Made by a program: the position numbers and the translations under genes. A DNA stretch of 64,000 nt, taken from the NCBI RefSeq assembly GCF_001447195.1, contig NZ_LFRI01000045.1, positions 1 through 64,000 on the forward strand, in the 5' to 3' direction. Below, one piece after another: positions 35,061 through 43,855 of the stretch (positions are counted from its first letter, which is position 1; each line of letters begins with the position of its first letter). Source of the DNA: Aquabacterium parvum. GTDB taxonomy: Bacteria > Pseudomonadota > Gammaproteobacteria > Burkholderiales > Burkholderiaceae_C. The notes beneath the pieces were generated by a model that was given only the letters and a program-made list of their open reading frames with translations, was not told where the DNA came from and searched no databases.

Positions 35061-36146
35061 ATGGTCGCCTCGTCCTCATCCCTTCCGCAGAACATCGTCC
35101 GTTGCCTGGTGCTGGCCTTGGTGGCGGCCGTGCTTTGGTGGCACGCCGGTGTCTTGTTGCCTTTTGTGCTCAGCATGGTGCTGGCCTATGTGCTGCGACC
35201 CGGCGTCGACCGGCTGGTCGGGGCGCGCGTGCCCCGCGTGCTGGCCGTCGCGCTGTCTTTGCTGATGGTCTTCCTCACGGCTTCGGTGTTGCTGTTGCTG
35301 CTGGTGCCGATCGTGTCGCAACTGGTGCCCATGATCCGTTCCCAGTTGCCCGACTTGTTGACCCAGGCCTGGCAGGCGCTGGCGCCCAGGCTGACTGCCC
35401 TGGGGGTGGAGGTGCCCAGCTCCATCGACCAGATGAAGGCACAACTCGTCGAGCTGCTGCAAACCCATGGCAGCGAGTGGGGCAGTGCGCTTTGGCGTTC
35501 TGCGGTGGCGGGTGGCAGCGGGCTGTTCGCGCTGCTGGGCTATGCCTTCCTGGTGCCCATGCTGGCTTTTTACTGGTTGCTGGACTGGGACCGCCTGACG
35601 CAGGCTGCGCGTGGATTGCTTCCCTGGCGGGTGCGTTCCGCCCTGAACGAATTGCTGGACGAGGTCGACTCTCTCATGGGACAGTACCTGCGTGGGCAGG
35701 CGCTGGTCATGCTGATCCTTGCCGTTTATTACAGCGTGGGCCTGAGCCTGTTCGGCTTCAATCTGGCCTTGCCCATCGGCGTGTTCACCGGCCTGGCGGT
35801 CTGCATCCCTTACCTGGGCTTTGGCTTGGGCCTGTTGCTGGCCCTGTTGGCTGGTGTGCTGCAGTTCGCCGCAGCAGGCGAAGGCGTGCTGCAACCGCTG
35901 GTTGGCGTCGCCGTCGTCTATGGTTTGGGTCAGGTGATCGAAAGCGTGGCGCTGACGCCCCGGCTGGTCGGCGAGCGCATCGGCCTGCATCCCCTGGGGG
36001 TCATCCTGGCCCTGATGCTGTTCGGCCAGTGGTTGGGCTTTTGGGGCATCGTCGTGGCTTTGCCCTGTGCGGCCTGCCTGACCGTGATCGGGCGTCGCCT
36101 GCTGGAACGCTGGCGCGCCAGCGCTGGCTTCCTGCGCACAGAGTGA
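35061..36146 (+). CDS. AI-2E/PerM-family transporter
   Basis: A 361-residue inner-membrane protein with about eight membrane segments and the family arrangement: a hydrophobic N-terminal pair, a helical soluble region (about 90-150), then clustered C-terminal helices. The C-terminal helices carry YLRGQALVMLILAVYYSVGL (about 213-232) and GLHPLGVILALMLFGQWLGF. E. coli members include TqsA (AI-2 export) and PerM. The gene directly precedes hda, as perM does in many proteobacteria. Its substrate is unknown. Confidence 0.9.
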   Translation: MVASSSSLPQNIVRCLVLALVAAVLWWHAGVLLPFVLSMVLAYVLRPGVDRLVGARVPRVLAVALSLLMVFLTASVLLLLLVPIVSQLVPMIRSQLPDLLTQAWQALAPRLTALGVEVPSSIDQMKAQLVELLQTHGSEWGSALWRSAVAGGSGLFALLGYAFLVPMLAFYWLLDWDRLTQAARGLLPWRVRSALNELLDEVDSLMGQYLRGQALVMLILAVYYSVGLSLFGFNLALPIGVFTGLAVCIPYLGFGLGLLLALLAGVLQFAAAGEGVLQPLVGVAVVYGLGQVIESVALTPRLVGERIGLHPLGVILALMLFGQWLGFWGIVVALPCAACLTVIGRRLLERWRASAGFLRTE

Positions 36147-36156
36147 CAGGGCGGTC

Positions 36157-36978
36157 ATGAGCGATGTCTCCCGAGGGGTGGTTGCCCCTGTGCCCATGCG
36201 CCAGCTGTTGCTCGACCTCGGGTCGCCAGCCGTGCCGGGCCTGGATGCCTTTGTCACGGGAGGGCAAGCCCAGAATGAGGCGCTGCTGGCCTGGCTGAGC
36301 GCATGGCCTGCGGTGGATGGCCCCCTTTCTCCGGCCTACATATGGGGCGCGCCCGGTTGCGGCAAAACCCACCTGCTGCGCGCGATGGTCGAGAGGGCAT
36401 TGGGCCTGGGCTTTGGCGTGATCTGGCTGAACGCCCAGACCTGCCAGATGTGGGCCGGTTGCGCGCCAGGCGCTCCGACGCTGGCCCTGCTCGATGACTG
36501 CGAGCGGCTCAACGCCGAGAGCCAGCACCTGGCCTTCAAGCTGTTCATCGAGTCTGCGGCGGCGTTGGCTGCGCGCGAAGCGGGCACAACACCTGCCGCA
36601 GCCGTTGCGGCGGTTTCGGACTTGTCGGACGCGTCTGCCGAGGCAGGCGAGCTGTTCATCCTGGCCGCTGGCCGCCTGCCGGTGGTGGACCTGCCCGTGC
36701 GCGATGACCTGCGCACGCGCCTGGGCTGGGGCTTGTCCTTCGCCCTGCAGCCCCTTGACGAGTCGGGGGTGCGCGAGGTGTTGCAACAGGCAGCCCAACG
36801 CCGAGGCATGTTCCTGAGCGAAGAGGTGCTGGCCTACCTGCTCAGTCGCCACGAGCGCGACCTCGGCTCCCTGATGGGCCTGCTCGATCGCCTCGACGTT
36901 TATGCCTTGTCCGAGCACAGGCTGGTCACCATCCCCTTGCTCAAACAGATGCTGGCCTCAGAATCCCCCTCACCATGA
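36157..36978 (+). CDS. hda: DnaA regulatory inactivator Hda
   Basis: A 273-residue AAA+ protein homologous to DnaA domain III. With the beta clamp it triggers ATP hydrolysis on DnaA after initiation. N-terminal MRQLLLDLG (from about residue 14) contains the hydrophobic clamp-binding segment. Walker A is GAPGCGKTHL (about 65-74), Walker B LALLDDCERL (about 109-118), with an Ala-rich insertion near 140-160. The start may be the ATG at 36196 instead of 36157, which would place the clamp-binding motif at the N-terminus as usual. It lies 10 bases after the AI-2E gene. Confidence 0.93.
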   Translation: MSDVSRGVVAPVPMRQLLLDLGSPAVPGLDAFVTGGQAQNEALLAWLSAWPAVDGPLSPAYIWGAPGCGKTHLLRAMVERALGLGFGVIWLNAQTCQMWAGCAPGAPTLALLDDCERLNAESQHLAFKLFIESAAALAAREAGTTPAAAVAAVSDLSDASAEAGELFILAAGRLPVVDLPVRDDLRTRLGWGLSFALQPLDESGVREVLQQAAQRRGMFLSEEVLAYLLSRHERDLGSLMGLLDRLDVYALSEHRLVTIPLLKQMLASESPSP

Positions 36979-37643
36979 ACCTCTGCCTCTTCGACCTCGA
37001 TCACACCCTCCTGCCTCTGGATTCAGACCACGAATTCGGCGAGTTCATCATCCGGCAGGGGCTGGTCGATGGCGCCGACTACCGTCGCCGCAACGACGCC
37101 TTCTACCAGCAGTACTGCGATGGCACCCTGGTGCTGGACGAGTACATCGAGTTCACCACCAGCATCTGGCGCCAGATGTCGGTGGCCGAGCAGTCGGCGC
37201 TGCAGCAGGCGTACATGGGCGAGGTGATCCTGCCGGCGCTCAAACCTCAGGCGGTCGAGCTGGTCGAGCGCCACCGCGCCCAAGGCGACCTGCTGGCCAT
37301 CGTCACCGCCACCAACGAATTCGTCACCCGCCCGATCGCCGACGCCTTTGGTGTGGACGACCTGATCGCCGTGCGCTTGCAGCGCGACGACCAGGGGCGC
37401 GTGAATGGACGCATCGACGGCGTGCCCTCGTTCCGCGAAGGCAAGATCACACGTGTGGAACAATGGCTGTCTGATCAGGGCCGCCACCTCGGCCAGTTTG
37501 ATCGCGTCAGTTTCTACAGCGACTCCCCCAACGACCTGCCCCTGCTTGAGCGGGCCACCGACCCAGTGGCCACCAACCCCAGCCCCGAGCTGGAAGCCGT
37601 GGCGCAGTCTCGAGGCTGGCGCATCCTCCGGTTGTTTGCATGA
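36975..37643 (+). CDS. HAD-superfamily (subfamily IB) phosphatase, SerB-like
   Basis: A 222-residue HAD hydrolase. Motif I is FDLDHTLL (Asp7 and Asp9), motif II includes VTATNEFV near 111-118, and motif IV is YSDSPNDLPLL near 181. Members of HAD-IB include phosphoserine phosphatase and some lipid or histidinol phosphatases. The substrate here is uncertain. It overlaps hda by 4 bases (ATGA) and pcnB by 4, in a tight operon, as commonly found in Burkholderiales. Confidence 0.92.
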   Translation: MNLCLFDLDHTLLPLDSDHEFGEFIIRQGLVDGADYRRRNDAFYQQYCDGTLVLDEYIEFTTSIWRQMSVAEQSALQQAYMGEVILPALKPQAVELVERHRAQGDLLAIVTATNEFVTRPIADAFGVDDLIAVRLQRDDQGRVNGRIDGVPSFREGKITRVEQWLSDQGRHLGQFDRVSFYSDSPNDLPLLERATDPVATNPSPELEAVAQSRGWRILRLFA

Positions 37644-39253
37644 TCAAAAGCCTGATTCACAAGTTCCTCGGCAAGGGCGCGCCCCACAAGCGCCCGCACG
37701 CCCACGCCGCCAAAGGCGGGGCCAAACCCGCGCGCATTCCCACGGGCAAGCGCGTTGACGTGCCGGCGTCCGAACACGGCATCGACCCCAAGCTCGTTGA
37801 CGAGCGCGCCCGCAAAGTCGTCGAAACGCTGCAAGACGCGGGCTACGAGGCCTACATCGTCGGTGGCGCCGTGCGCGACCTGCTGCTGGGCCTGCGCCCC
37901 AAAGACTTCGACGTGGCCACCAACGCCACCCCCGAGCAGGTCAAGGGCCTGTTCCGCCGAGCCTTCATCATCGGCCGGCGCTTTCGCATCGTGCACGTGG
38001 TCTATGGCCGTGGTCGCGAGCACGAGGTGATCGAGGTCTCGACCTTCCGCGCCTACCTCGACAACGACGCCGCCGAGCAGGTCTCCGGCAACGAAAAGAC
38101 CTCCAAGCGCGAGCTGGCCGACAAGTCCCACGTCGTGGACGCCAGCGGCCGCGTCTTGCGAGACAACGTCTGGGGCCCGCAGGACCAGGACGCCGCCCGC
38201 CGCGACTTCACCATCAACGCCATGTACTACGACCCGCGCACGCAGGTCGTGGTCGACTACCACGGCGGTATCCAGGACGCCAAAAAGCGCGTGCTGCGCA
38301 TGATCGGCCACCCAGAGACCCGCTACCGCGAAGACCCGGTGCGCATCATCCGCGTGGTGCGGTTTGCCGCCAAGCTGGGCTTCGAGATCGAACCCAAGAC
38401 GCGCGAGCCCATCCGCGAGATGTCCGAGCTGCTTGCCAACGTGCCGCAGTCGCGCCTGTTCGATGAAATGATCAAACTGCTGCAGACCGGGCACGCGCGT
38501 GCCTCCATCGAGCAGTTGCGCAAGCAGGGCCTCGATCGAGGCGTCTTCCCCATCCTCGATGCGGTGTTTGACGAGGCTCGTCGGCACCCTGGGCGCGAGC
38601 AATTCGTGCAACTGGCGCTGGCCGACACCGACCGGCGCGTGTCCGAAGGCAAGCCCGTGGCGCCCAGCTTCCTGCTGGCCTGCCTGCTCTGGCATGACGT
38701 GCTGGACCACTGGCAGCGCAACCAGGCGCAGGGCGAGCCGGTGTTCCCGGCCCTGCAGTCGGCCACCGACGCCGTTTTTGATGCCCGCATCGGCGACATC
38801 TCGGGTCGAGGCAAGCTCGCCACCGACATGCGCGAAATCTGGACCATGCAACCCCGTTTCGATCGGCGCACGGGCAATGGCCCGCTGTCGCTGGTCGAGC
38901 AGCCCCGTTTCCGCGCCGGCTTCGACTTCCTGCGCTTGCGTGGGCAGTGTGGCGAAGTGGCCGCCGACCTGGCGACCTGGTGGGAGGACTTCTCCCTGGC
39001 CGATGATGTCGAGCGCCGCCGCTTGATGGACGCCGCTCGCCAGCAGGCCGGGCAGGGCGGCCCGCGTCGGGTGCCTCGCAACAAGGCCTCGGTGGCATCC
39101 GCATCCCAGTCAGTGGAGCCGGATGACAACCAAAGCGATGACGAGGCCGATGAGCTCACCCACGTGGCAGGCGACGGCGGTGCTCCCGCCCGCAAGCGCC
39201 GCCGCCGCCGTCGCAAGCCCGCAGGTGGTGCCCAGGTCGGCGCTGCGGAATGA
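37640..39253 (+). CDS. pcnB: Poly(A) polymerase I (polynucleotide adenylyltransferase)
   Basis: A 537-residue nucleotidyltransferase of the class II (Pol beta-like) family. It adds A tails to RNA 3' ends and so promotes decay. The catalytic block VGGAVRDLLLGLRPKDFDVATN (about 73-93) and the RRDFTINAMYYDP motif near 194 are intact. The RNA-binding C-terminal arm ends in a basic tail (RKRRRRRRKPAGG) typical of PcnB. It is coupled to the HAD gene and followed 18 bases later by folK, the order found in many betaproteobacteria and gammaproteobacteria. Confidence 0.96.
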   Translation: MIKSLIHKFLGKGAPHKRPHAHAAKGGAKPARIPTGKRVDVPASEHGIDPKLVDERARKVVETLQDAGYEAYIVGGAVRDLLLGLRPKDFDVATNATPEQVKGLFRRAFIIGRRFRIVHVVYGRGREHEVIEVSTFRAYLDNDAAEQVSGNEKTSKRELADKSHVVDASGRVLRDNVWGPQDQDAARRDFTINAMYYDPRTQVVVDYHGGIQDAKKRVLRMIGHPETRYREDPVRIIRVVRFAAKLGFEIEPKTREPIREMSELLANVPQSRLFDEMIKLLQTGHARASIEQLRKQGLDRGVFPILDAVFDEARRHPGREQFVQLALADTDRRVSEGKPVAPSFLLACLLWHDVLDHWQRNQAQGEPVFPALQSATDAVFDARIGDISGRGKLATDMREIWTMQPRFDRRTGNGPLSLVEQPRFRAGFDFLRLRGQCGEVAADLATWWEDFSLADDVERRRLMDAARQQAGQGGPRRVPRNKASVASASQSVEPDDNQSDDEADELTHVAGDGGAPARKRRRRRRKPAGGAQVGAAE

Positions 39254-39271
39254 CACGTCGGTGAGGCGAAC

Positions 39272-39850
39272 ATGATGGCCCCGACGAGCGCCCCGGTGGT
39301 GGCTTACGCGGGAGCCGAGGCGTTTTCGCTGGCACCTCGGTTCCGGGCATTCGTGGCAATGGGGGGCAACCTCGGAGATGTGCACCTGCGCCTGCAGGCG
39401 GCTGTGACGGCGCTGCGCAAGCTGCCGGGCACGCGGGTGGAGGGTGTTTCGTCCCTTTACCGCACCCGTCCCGTGGATGCTGGCGGCCCAGATTTCCTGA
39501 ACGCCGTGGTGGCGTTGGACACCGTGCTGGCGCCACACGAGTTGCTGCGGTCCTTGCTCCGAATCGAGCTGGATCACGACCGCGAGCGCCCGCACGTCAA
39601 CGCGCCTCGCACGCTCGATCTGGATCTTTTGCACCATGGTGGTGCCGTCCTGCAAACGGCGACCCTGACCCTGCCGCATCCCCGCCAACTTTGTCGAGCC
39701 TTCGTCATGGTTCCGCTGGCCGAGTTGGTCGAACGCTTGCCAGCCCGCTCGGACAGCCCAGCGCCCGATGTCCTTGACTCGGAAAAGAGGGCCCAGCTGG
39801 CCGCAGAGCAGGGCATTGAGGCCATTTCCGGGCCAAACTGCTTGGGTTGA
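39272..39850 (+). CDS. folK: 2-amino-4-hydroxy-6-hydroxymethyldihydropteridine pyrophosphokinase
   Basis: A 192-residue HPPK that transfers pyrophosphate from ATP to the pterin in folate synthesis. The signature AFVAMGGNLGDVHLRLQAAV starts at about residue 27, and the RPVDAGGPDFLNAVVALDT and RPHVNAPRTLDLDLLHHG motifs follow. The N-terminal 25 residues are an extension before the conserved fold, so the true start may be inside. It follows pcnB, as usual. Its stop overlaps the -35 of the rpsU promoter. Confidence 0.95.
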   Translation: MMAPTSAPVVAYAGAEAFSLAPRFRAFVAMGGNLGDVHLRLQAAVTALRKLPGTRVEGVSSLYRTRPVDAGGPDFLNAVVALDTVLAPHELLRSLLRIELDHDRERPHVNAPRTLDLDLLHHGGAVLQTATLTLPHPRQLCRAFVMVPLAELVERLPARSDSPAPDVLDSEKRAQLAAEQGIEAISGPNCLG

Positions 39851-39870
39851 GAAAATTTCCAGGCTATAAT
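39842..39870 (+). promoter_or_regulatory. rpsU promoter (-35/-10)
   Basis: TTGGGT at 39842-39847 and TATAAT at 39865-39870 are separated by exactly 17 bases, with the -10 a perfect hexamer. The start would be near 39877, leaving a leader of about 225 bases before rpsU. The leader contains a GAATGCATTC palindrome near 40075 and no open frame that I accept. Confidence 0.65.
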
Positions 39871-40103
39871 CGCAGGCTCTATTGGTGGGCTTGGTAGCAT
39901 GTTTGCAATGTCAAGTCCTCCTGGCGAGCGCCAAGGGCGTCTGGCAAATGGTTCAAAAGTGCATGGCACCGTTGAATTTTCAGCCGGATCAAAATCAGTG
40001 AGTCGTGCATCCGGCCGGCTTGTGCTGGTTCACTGACCGAAGCGCGAAGCAGGGGGCCATGCCGCCAGCCTTTGAATGCATTCAATCTGAAAGCGAATCT
40101 CTG

Positions 40104-40316
40104 ATGACGACCATCCGTGTCAAGGAAAACGAGCCGTTCGACGTGGCCCTGCGCCGCTTCAAGCGCACCATCGAAAAGCTGGGTCTGCTGACCGAATTGC
40201 GCGCCCGCGAGTTCTACGAAAAGCCCACCTCCGAGCGCAAGCGCAAGAAGGCCGCCGCCGTCAAGCGCCACTACAAGCGCGTGCGCAGCATGCAGCTGCC
40301 CAAGAAGCTGTACTGA
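40104..40316 (+). CDS. rpsU: 30S ribosomal protein S21
   Basis: A 70-residue basic protein identical in layout to betaproteobacterial S21 ([20 protein letters not shown]...KKLY). It joins the 30S platform and aids initiation. The ATG at 40104 gives the family-standard length; the frame runs further 5' only in the leader. Yet only AAGCG-type sequence precedes it, which is common for S21. A terminator follows between it and yqeY. Confidence 0.97.
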   Translation: MTTIRVKENEPFDVALRRFKRTIEKLGLLTELRAREFYEKPTSERKRKKAAAVKRHYKRVRSMQLPKKLY

Positions 40317-40367
40317 TCAGTTTCTTGCTCGAGGCAAGCCTGTCCGCAGGCTGCCCGAAGGCAAACC

Positions 40368-40406
40368 AGGCCCGCGCGGGGACGCCCATGCGGGCCTTTG
40401 TCTTTT
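40368..40406 (+). terminator. Intrinsic terminator after rpsU
   Basis: AGGCCCGC (40368-40375) pairs with GCGGGCCT (40390-40397) around a 14-base loop, followed by TTGTCTTTT. It likely ends most rpsU transcripts before yqeY, leaving some read-through. Confidence 0.75.
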
Positions 40407-40432
40407 CAACTTCCCTTTGATGATTCACGACC

Positions 40433-40879
40433 ATGAGCCTCAAGCAACGCATCTCCGATGACATGAAAGCCGCCATGCGCGCCAAGGAAGCCGATCGCCT
40501 CGGCACCATCCGCATGTTGCTGGCCGCGATGAAGCAAAAGGAAGTCGATGAGCGCATCGAGCTCGACGACACCCTGGTGGTGGTCATCGTCGACAAGCTG
40601 ATCAAGCAGCGCAAGGATGCCGCCCAGCAGTACGAGGCTGGCAACCGCCAGGACCTGGCCGACAAGGAAAAGTTCGAAATCACCGTGCTGGAGGCCTACC
40701 TGCCGCAGCGCCTGAGTGCCGAGGAAGTGGCCTCTGCCGTCAAGGCCATCGTGGTGGAGTTGGGCGCTTCGGGCCCGGGCGACATGGGCAAAGTCATGGG
40801 CGTGGTCAAACAGCGCCTGGCTGGCCAGGCCGACATGGGTCAGGTATCCGCAGCGGTCAAGGCTGCGCTGGCAGGCTGA
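40433..40879 (+). CDS. yqeY: GatB/YqeY-domain protein
   Basis: A 148-residue protein with the tRNA-binding YqeY fold. It has the opening LKQRISDDMKAAMRAKEADR, a middle EAYLPQRLSAEEVASAVKAI (about 84-103) and GPGDMGKVMGVVKQRLAGQAD. It resembles the C-terminal domain of the GatB subunit of the amidotransferase, and its free-standing role is unknown. The rpsU-yqeY order, usually followed by dnaG, is conserved, but dnaG is not in this place. Confidence 0.93.
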   Translation: MSLKQRISDDMKAAMRAKEADRLGTIRMLLAAMKQKEVDERIELDDTLVVVIVDKLIKQRKDAAQQYEAGNRQDLADKEKFEITVLEAYLPQRLSAEEVASAVKAIVVELGASGPGDMGKVMGVVKQRLAGQADMGQVSAAVKAALAG

Positions 40880-40945
40880 TCCTGCCTCCCGTTCAACGAG
40901 GCCGTCTGGCTTTACCATCTGGCGTTCCGAACACCGAGGTCCACC

Positions 40946-41299
40946 ATGAGCGATTCCGTGTCCCTGCAGCCCATCGCGCAAGACGTCTACGCCGCGCCCC
41001 AGCTGACCCCTGAGGCCATGGCCGCAGCAGCACAAGCCGGCTTCAAGGCCGTGATCAACAACCGCCCCGACATGGAGGGCGGCCCTGATCAGCCCACCAG
41101 CGCTGCCATCGAAGCTGCAGCCAAGGCGGCGGGCCTCGAGTACGCCTACCTGCCGGTCAACGGCGGCTACCAGTCGCCCGAAGAAATCGCGCGTTGCGCC
41201 GAGCTGCTCAAAAGCCTGCCGCGCCCGTTGCTGATGTTCTGCCGCAGCGGCGCTCGCTCGACCAAGCTGTACATGCAGGCTCAGGCCCTCGACGACTGA
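40946..41299 (+). CDS. DUF442 / TIGR01244 phosphatase-like sulfur transferase
   Basis: A 117-residue small domain of the beta-lactamase hydrolase-like (BLH/DUF442) family with the active-site loop FCRSGARS near 96-103, related to dual-specificity phosphatase loops. Upstream are AAPQLTPEAMAAAAQAGFK and the VINNRPD motif near 33-39. Members act as phosphatases or sulfur transferases linked to sulfide use, but the role of single-domain forms is unproven. It lies between yqeY and the TRAP permease genes, 20 bases before the latter. Confidence 0.85.
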   Translation: MSDSVSLQPIAQDVYAAPQLTPEAMAAAAQAGFKAVINNRPDMEGGPDQPTSAAIEAAAKAAGLEYAYLPVNGGYQSPEEIARCAELLKSLPRPLLMFCRSGARSTKLYMQAQALDD

Positions 41300-41319
41300 G
41301 CCTTTTGCCCCCCTGACGC

Positions 41320-41850
41320 ATGCAGACCTACATCCGCTGGATGGACGCCATCTCCCGCGTGGGAGGGTGGCTGGCCGCCGTGGCCTTGTTCGCCGCCTGC
41401 CTGATCAGCGCAGGCAACGCCCTCGTGCGCTACTCCTTCAGCATGGGCTCCAACGCCTGGCTGGAGGCGCAGTGGTACCTCTTTGGCATGGCGGTGTTCC
41501 TGGGCGCGCCGATGCTGCTCAAGCTCAACGAGCACGTTCGCGTGGATGTGATCTACGGTGGTCGCTCTCCGCGCACGCAGGCCTGGATCGACCTGATCGG
41601 CCTGCTGCTGGTGCTGCTGCCTTTGTGCGCCATCGTGGCTTGGTTGTCGTGGCCCTTCGTGGTGCTGTCATGGCAGCAGCAAGAGGTCTCGGCCAGCGCT
41701 GGCGGTCTTTTGCGCTGGCCAATCAAGGCGGCCATCCCCTTGGGTTTCGCCTTCCTGGGGCTGCAGGCGGTGGCAGAAGCGTTCCGCCGTGTTGCCTTCC
41801 TGCGCGGTGACATTCAGCTCGACACCCACTACGAAAGGCCGCTGCAGTGA
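41320..41850 (+). CDS. TRAP transporter small permease (DctQ)
   Basis: A 176-residue inner-membrane protein with four membrane segments, the DctQ fold, including the family motif GSNAWLEAQWYLFGMAVFLG-type (about 45-63). It pairs with the large permease and a periplasmic binding protein to import organic acids using sodium or proton gradients. It overlaps dctM by 4 bases. The binding protein gene (43856) lies downstream in the opposite direction. Confidence 0.92.
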   Translation: MQTYIRWMDAISRVGGWLAAVALFAACLISAGNALVRYSFSMGSNAWLEAQWYLFGMAVFLGAPMLLKLNEHVRVDVIYGGRSPRTQAWIDLIGLLLVLLPLCAIVAWLSWPFVVLSWQQQEVSASAGGLLRWPIKAAIPLGFAFLGLQAVAEAFRRVAFLRGDIQLDTHYERPLQ

Positions 41851-43394
41851 TCGAGATGTCTCACCTCGCACCGGTCATGTTCGGCTCCTTGGTGGTGGCC
41901 ATGCTGGCGGGCTTTCCGGTGGCGTTCACGCTGGGGGGGCTGGGCCTGGCTTTCGGCTACTTCGCGATGTCGCAGGGCTTCGTGAACCCGGAGTTCATGG
42001 GCAACTTGCCACTGCGGCTTTACGGCATCGTCTCCAACGAGTTGCTGCTGTCGATCCCGTTCTTCACTTTCATGGGGGCCATCCTGGAGCGCTGCGGCCT
42101 GGCCGAAGACCTGCTTGAAGGCACGGGCCAGTTGTTCGGCAGCCGGCCAGGCGGCCTGGGTTTTGCCGTCATCATCGTGGGGGCCATCCTGGGCGCCATC
42201 ACGGGCACGGTGGCCGCCAGCGTGATCGCCATGGGCGTGATCTCGCTGCCCATCATGGTCCGTTACGGCTACGACATGCGTTACGCCACGGGCGTGATCG
42301 CGGCCTCGGGCACGATCACGCAGCTGATCCCGCCCTCGCTGGTGCTGGTGGTGCTGGCCGACCAGCTCGGTCGTTCGGTCGGCGACATGTACCTGGGTGC
42401 CATCGGCCCCTCGCTGCTGCAAACGGCCATCTTCCTGCTCTACACGGCGGCCATCGTCATGTTCAAGCCGCAGTGGGTGCCACCGCTGCCGCCCGAGGCC
42501 CGCACCATGCGGGGCGCCGCGCTGGTCAAGCGGGTGCTGTGGGGCATGCTGCCCTCCGTCGTGCTGATCTTCCTGGTGCTGGGCACGCTGTTCATGGGCC
42601 TGGCCACGCCGACCGAGGCCGGTGCGCTCGGTGCCTTTGGTGGCATGCTGCTGGCAGCCATGCACAAGCGCCTGTCGATCAGCCTGATCTGGCAGGCCAT
42701 GGACACGACCATGCGCGTGACGTCCATGGTGATCTTCATCCTGCTGGGCTCGACGGTGTTCTCGCTGGTCTTCCAGGGCGTCGATGGCCACATCTGGATC
42801 GAGGAGATGCTCAGCAACCTGCCGGGTGGTCCGGTGGGCTTCCTCATTGCCGTCAACATCTTCATCTTCTTCCTGGCGTTCTTCCTCGACTTTTTCGAGA
42901 TCGCCTTCATCGTGGTGCCCCTGCTGGCACCTGTGGCCGAGAAGCTGGGCATCGACCTGATCTGGTTTGGCGTGCTGCTGTGCGTGAACATGCAGACCAG
43001 CTTCATGCACCCGCCATTCGGTTTCGCGCTGTTCTACCTGCGTGGGGTGGCAGACCAGATCCACAAGAGCGGGGCGATCAGCAAACCCATTCTTTCGCGT
43101 GACATCTACCTGGGTGCGATCCCCTGGGTGGCGATGCAGCTGGTGCTGGTGGCGGTGGTGATCTTCTGGCCGGAGTCGGTGACGGCGTTCCTGGACAAGG
43201 AGACGGCGGTCAACACCGATGACGTGCACATCGAGATGCAGATCGAAGACCTGGGCAGCGACCCGGTCACCCCGCCTGCGGCACAAGAGCCAACGGGCTC
43301 GGTGTCCGATGTGGTGGGTGGCGAGCCTGACGTGTCGGTGCCGCCTCCCCAAGTGGAAATCGACCCCACTCAGGCGGTCAAGGACGCCCTTTGA
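41847..43394 (+). CDS. TRAP transporter large permease (DctM) with an unusual C-terminal tail
   Basis: A 515-residue large permease with about twelve to thirteen membrane segments and family motifs such as GAITGTVAASVIAMGVISLP (about 112-131) and QLIPPSLVLVVLADQLG near 151. Usual DctM proteins are about 430 residues. This one continues past the last helix (about 445) with an acidic, proline-rich polar tail (NTDDVHIEMQIEDLGSDP...). The start is GTG at 41847 (GTGA overlap with dctQ) or ATG at 41856. The tail may bind a partner; its role is unknown. Confidence 0.92.
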   Translation: MIEMSHLAPVMFGSLVVAMLAGFPVAFTLGGLGLAFGYFAMSQGFVNPEFMGNLPLRLYGIVSNELLLSIPFFTFMGAILERCGLAEDLLEGTGQLFGSRPGGLGFAVIIVGAILGAITGTVAASVIAMGVISLPIMVRYGYDMRYATGVIAASGTITQLIPPSLVLVVLADQLGRSVGDMYLGAIGPSLLQTAIFLLYTAAIVMFKPQWVPPLPPEARTMRGAALVKRVLWGMLPSVVLIFLVLGTLFMGLATPTEAGALGAFGGMLLAAMHKRLSISLIWQAMDTTMRVTSMVIFILLGSTVFSLVFQGVDGHIWIEEMLSNLPGGPVGFLIAVNIFIFFLAFFLDFFEIAFIVVPLLAPVAEKLGIDLIWFGVLLCVNMQTSFMHPPFGFALFYLRGVADQIHKSGAISKPILSRDIYLGAIPWVAMQLVLVAVVIFWPESVTAFLDKETAVNTDDVHIEMQIEDLGSDPVTPPAAQEPTGSVSDVVGGEPDVSVPPPQVEIDPTQAVKDAL

Positions 43395-43418
43395 GCAGCG
43401 GGGCGAGGGGGCAGGTTT

Positions 43419-43664
43419 TCAACCGGCTTCCACGCGTTGAACGCGCCTTGCAGGCCAGGGCGCGGTGCGGCCGGTGAGCGGAGCGGCCTTGCACTGAGCC
43501 CACCAGCCGACCAGGCCAAAGGCGATGCCTGGCAAGGGGTGCAACCAGGCCAGGATCAGGCCGGTGCTCCAGCACAGGATGCTGAACGAGCGCCAGGTCC
43601 GCTCCAGGGGCGCCTGGCTCCAGTCGGGTGACGATGGCAGGTCTGTGGGCTTGGAAGGTGGCAT
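43419..43664 (-). CDS. Small membrane protein, hypothetical
   Basis: A possible 81-residue protein. A short polar N-terminus is followed by two adjacent hydrophobic stretches (SFSILCWSTGLILAWL and LPGIAFGLVGWWA, about 24-56) and an arginine-rich end. Its composition (hydrophobic segments, then positive charges) fits a real membrane protein. Support is only that, because no ribosome-binding site is clear and the frame also extends upstream over the terminator region. Between 43395 and 43855 it is the only plausible gene. Confidence 0.4.
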   Translation of the reverse strand: MPPSKPTDLPSSPDWSQAPLERTWRSFSILCWSTGLILAWLHPLPGIAFGLVGWWAQCKAAPLTGRTAPWPARRVQRVEAG

Positions 43665-43806
43665 GGTGCATGACGCCCGGGGCCAAATCCCGCTGGCGCC
43701 TGATTGGCTTCGGAAAAAGCCATGCACATCTTGAGCCTGTCGGCCGCGTTTTGCGTGCGGCCAGACCGAGCAGGTGCGCATTCCGCGCGGAAATGCGATG
43801 AAACAT

Positions 43807-43835
43807 GAAAAAAGCGCGACCCTGTGGCCGCGCTT
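43807..43835 (-). terminator. Intrinsic terminator of the TRAP binding-protein gene
   Basis: Read on the minus strand, AAGCGCG (43835-43829) pairs with CGCGCTT (43818-43812) around a 10-base loop and is followed by a run of T (AAAAAA on plus at 43808-43813). It is about 20 bases after the stop of the gene at 43856. Confidence 0.8.
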
Positions 43836-43855
43836 GGAGCTTGTTGACGTCAGGC

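Noticed and set aside
39879-40103. Possible small peptide genes in the rpsU leader
   Set aside because: Short frames there lack ribosome-binding sites and end quickly; the stretch is better read as an untranslated leader.
43378-43806. 142-codon minus-strand frame overlapping the small membrane protein
   Set aside because: It is arginine/proline/histidine-rich with no hydrophobic segments; the other frame (43419-43664) looks more like a protein.
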